DNA of 64,000 bases from Apteryx mantelli (Eukaryota > Chordata > Aves > Apterygiformes > Apterygidae): assembly GCF_036417845.1 (NCBI RefSeq), contig NC_090017.1, forward strand, positions 62,001-126,000. Direction: 5' to 3'. Below, one piece after another: positions 44,580 to 64,000 of this stretch (the first letter of the stretch is position 1; every line of letters begins with the position of its first letter). The notes beneath the pieces were generated by a model, which was not told where the DNA came from, did not search any database, and saw only the letters and a list, made by a program, of their open reading frames with translations. A program made the translations under genes and the position numbers.

Positions 44580-44797
44580 GCCGCGCCGGGCCCCGCGTCC
44601 GCCCCCTCAGCCTCCCCCCACGGGGCCCAGGCGTCCGGGACGGGACGGGGGGGCCCAGGCGTCCGGGATGGGGGGGGGGGCTTTTTTGCAAAGGGGGGGG
44701 GGGGGTCGGCTCTGGGAAGGGGGCCCAGGCGTCCGGGCAGGTTTGTCCCCCCCCCCGCTCCGTGATCCCCAGCATCCGGGCAGCCCCCCAGCACCCC

Positions 44798-44879
44798 GGT
44801 AGCGTGGCCGAGCGGTCTAAGGCGCTGGATTTAGGCTCCAGTCCCCGCGGGGACGTGGGTTCGAATCCCACCGCTGCCA
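44798..44879 (+). tRNA. tRNA-Leu (anticodon UAG), plus-strand copy
   Basis: Same 82-nt gene on the opposite strand, differing from its partner by one base just before the D-arm closes (GGTCTAAGG versus GGTCCAAGG). The plus copy matches the usual vertebrate tRNA-Leu-TAG at that site. A run of six Ts near 44908 serves as terminator. The pair is divergent, 218 bp apart, in the gap between POLR2A and TNFSF12. Confidence 0.96.
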
Positions 44880-45005
44880 GCGGGGGCCGGACCCCCCCCC
44901 CCCTTCCTTTTTTCCACCTCCCTCGGCCCGTTCCCGGACGCCTGGGCCCCTTCCCGGCGCCGCACGGACAACGCGAAGGAGCCAGAGTTGAAAATTAGTA
45001 AAACT

Positions 45006-45011
45006 TTTATT
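45006..45011 (-). terminator. POLR2A: POLR2A poly(A) signal AATAAA
   Basis: The + strand reads TTTATT within ACTTTTATTTGCC, so the transcript carries AATAAA about 325 bases after the POLR2A stop codon. This gives a short 3' UTR (about 45338 down to 44990). The local AT-rich patch stands out from its GC-rich surroundings. Confidence 0.85.
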
Positions 45012-45335
45012 TGCCCAAAAAAAAAGCAAAGTTACAAGCGGTTTCCGTCCCCGCATACAGGCGGGGCGGGGGGACGGACCCGCCCCCGCCACCGGTACAC
45101 CCGAAGCCGCCACCGCGCGGTGCCCCGACCCCCTACGATCCCCCCCCACAGGCACCCCGTGCCCCCCACCCCACCCCGGGGCCTCGTTAGCTAACGAGGC
45201 CCATAAATTACACCGTCTGCGTGGGGGCGGGTGACGCGGCCCCCCGCAACCCCCTGGCCGGGGGAGTCCTCCCCCGGGCCCCCGCCCCGATTTCGGGGTC
45301 ACCCCCAAAGCCTGCGCCGGGCCCCTACCCCCGGC

Positions 45336-64000
<18,665 letters not shown>

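Overview
The window is vertebrate nuclear DNA, very GC-rich, with short coding exons separated by introns that are almost wholly tandem repeats. All five protein genes lie on the minus strand. Their order in transcription is POLR2A, TNFSF12 (TWEAK), TNFSF13 (APRIL), WRAP53, DNAH2, the relative order and orientation of these genes in the human 17p13.1 region. The extreme GC content, C or G homopolymers, dense minisatellites, compact introns and lack of any recognisable interspersed element fit a bird microchromosome best. Bird is an inference; another sauropsid is possible.

Layout: 1-21410 holds the 5' part of DNAH2 (axonemal dynein heavy chain), 42 exons from a proposed N-terminus to the AAA2 domain, running off the left edge. 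21411-23250 is a CpG-rich gap with CCAAT boxes, an RFX-type X-box, a ZNF143-like site and two minisatellites. 23413-29907 is WRAP53 (telomerase/Cajal-body WD40 protein). Its promoter at 29950-30145 has a CRE and several TCTCGCGAGA elements and abuts or overlaps the probable 3' end of TNFSF13. 31246-37433 is TNFSF13 in six exons and 39129-43583 is TNFSF12 in seven, both with complete reading frames. Two tRNA-Leu(UAG) genes lie head to head at 44498-44879. 45336-62969 holds the 3' 23 exons of POLR2A, including the catalytic aspartate motif, bridge helix, trigger loop and a full-length CTD; its 5' exons lie beyond the right edge.

POLR2A is nearly identical to the mammalian protein, while DNAH2 has drifted strongly toward Ala/Gly/Arg/Pro and has lost the catalytic Walker B glutamate of AAA1. 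In human the interval between TNFSF13 and WRAP53 holds about ten genes including TP53, and EFNB3 lies between WRAP53 and DNAH2; none is present here.

The most unusual observation is structural. In at least four places in three genes, short pieces of an exon edge, usually the last 30-60 bases with the splice donor, are repeated in tandem in the adjoining intron as minisatellite units. This occurs at TNFSF13 exon 4 (both edges), WRAP53 exons 6 and 7, and a POLR2A exon. I know of no standard description of this pattern.
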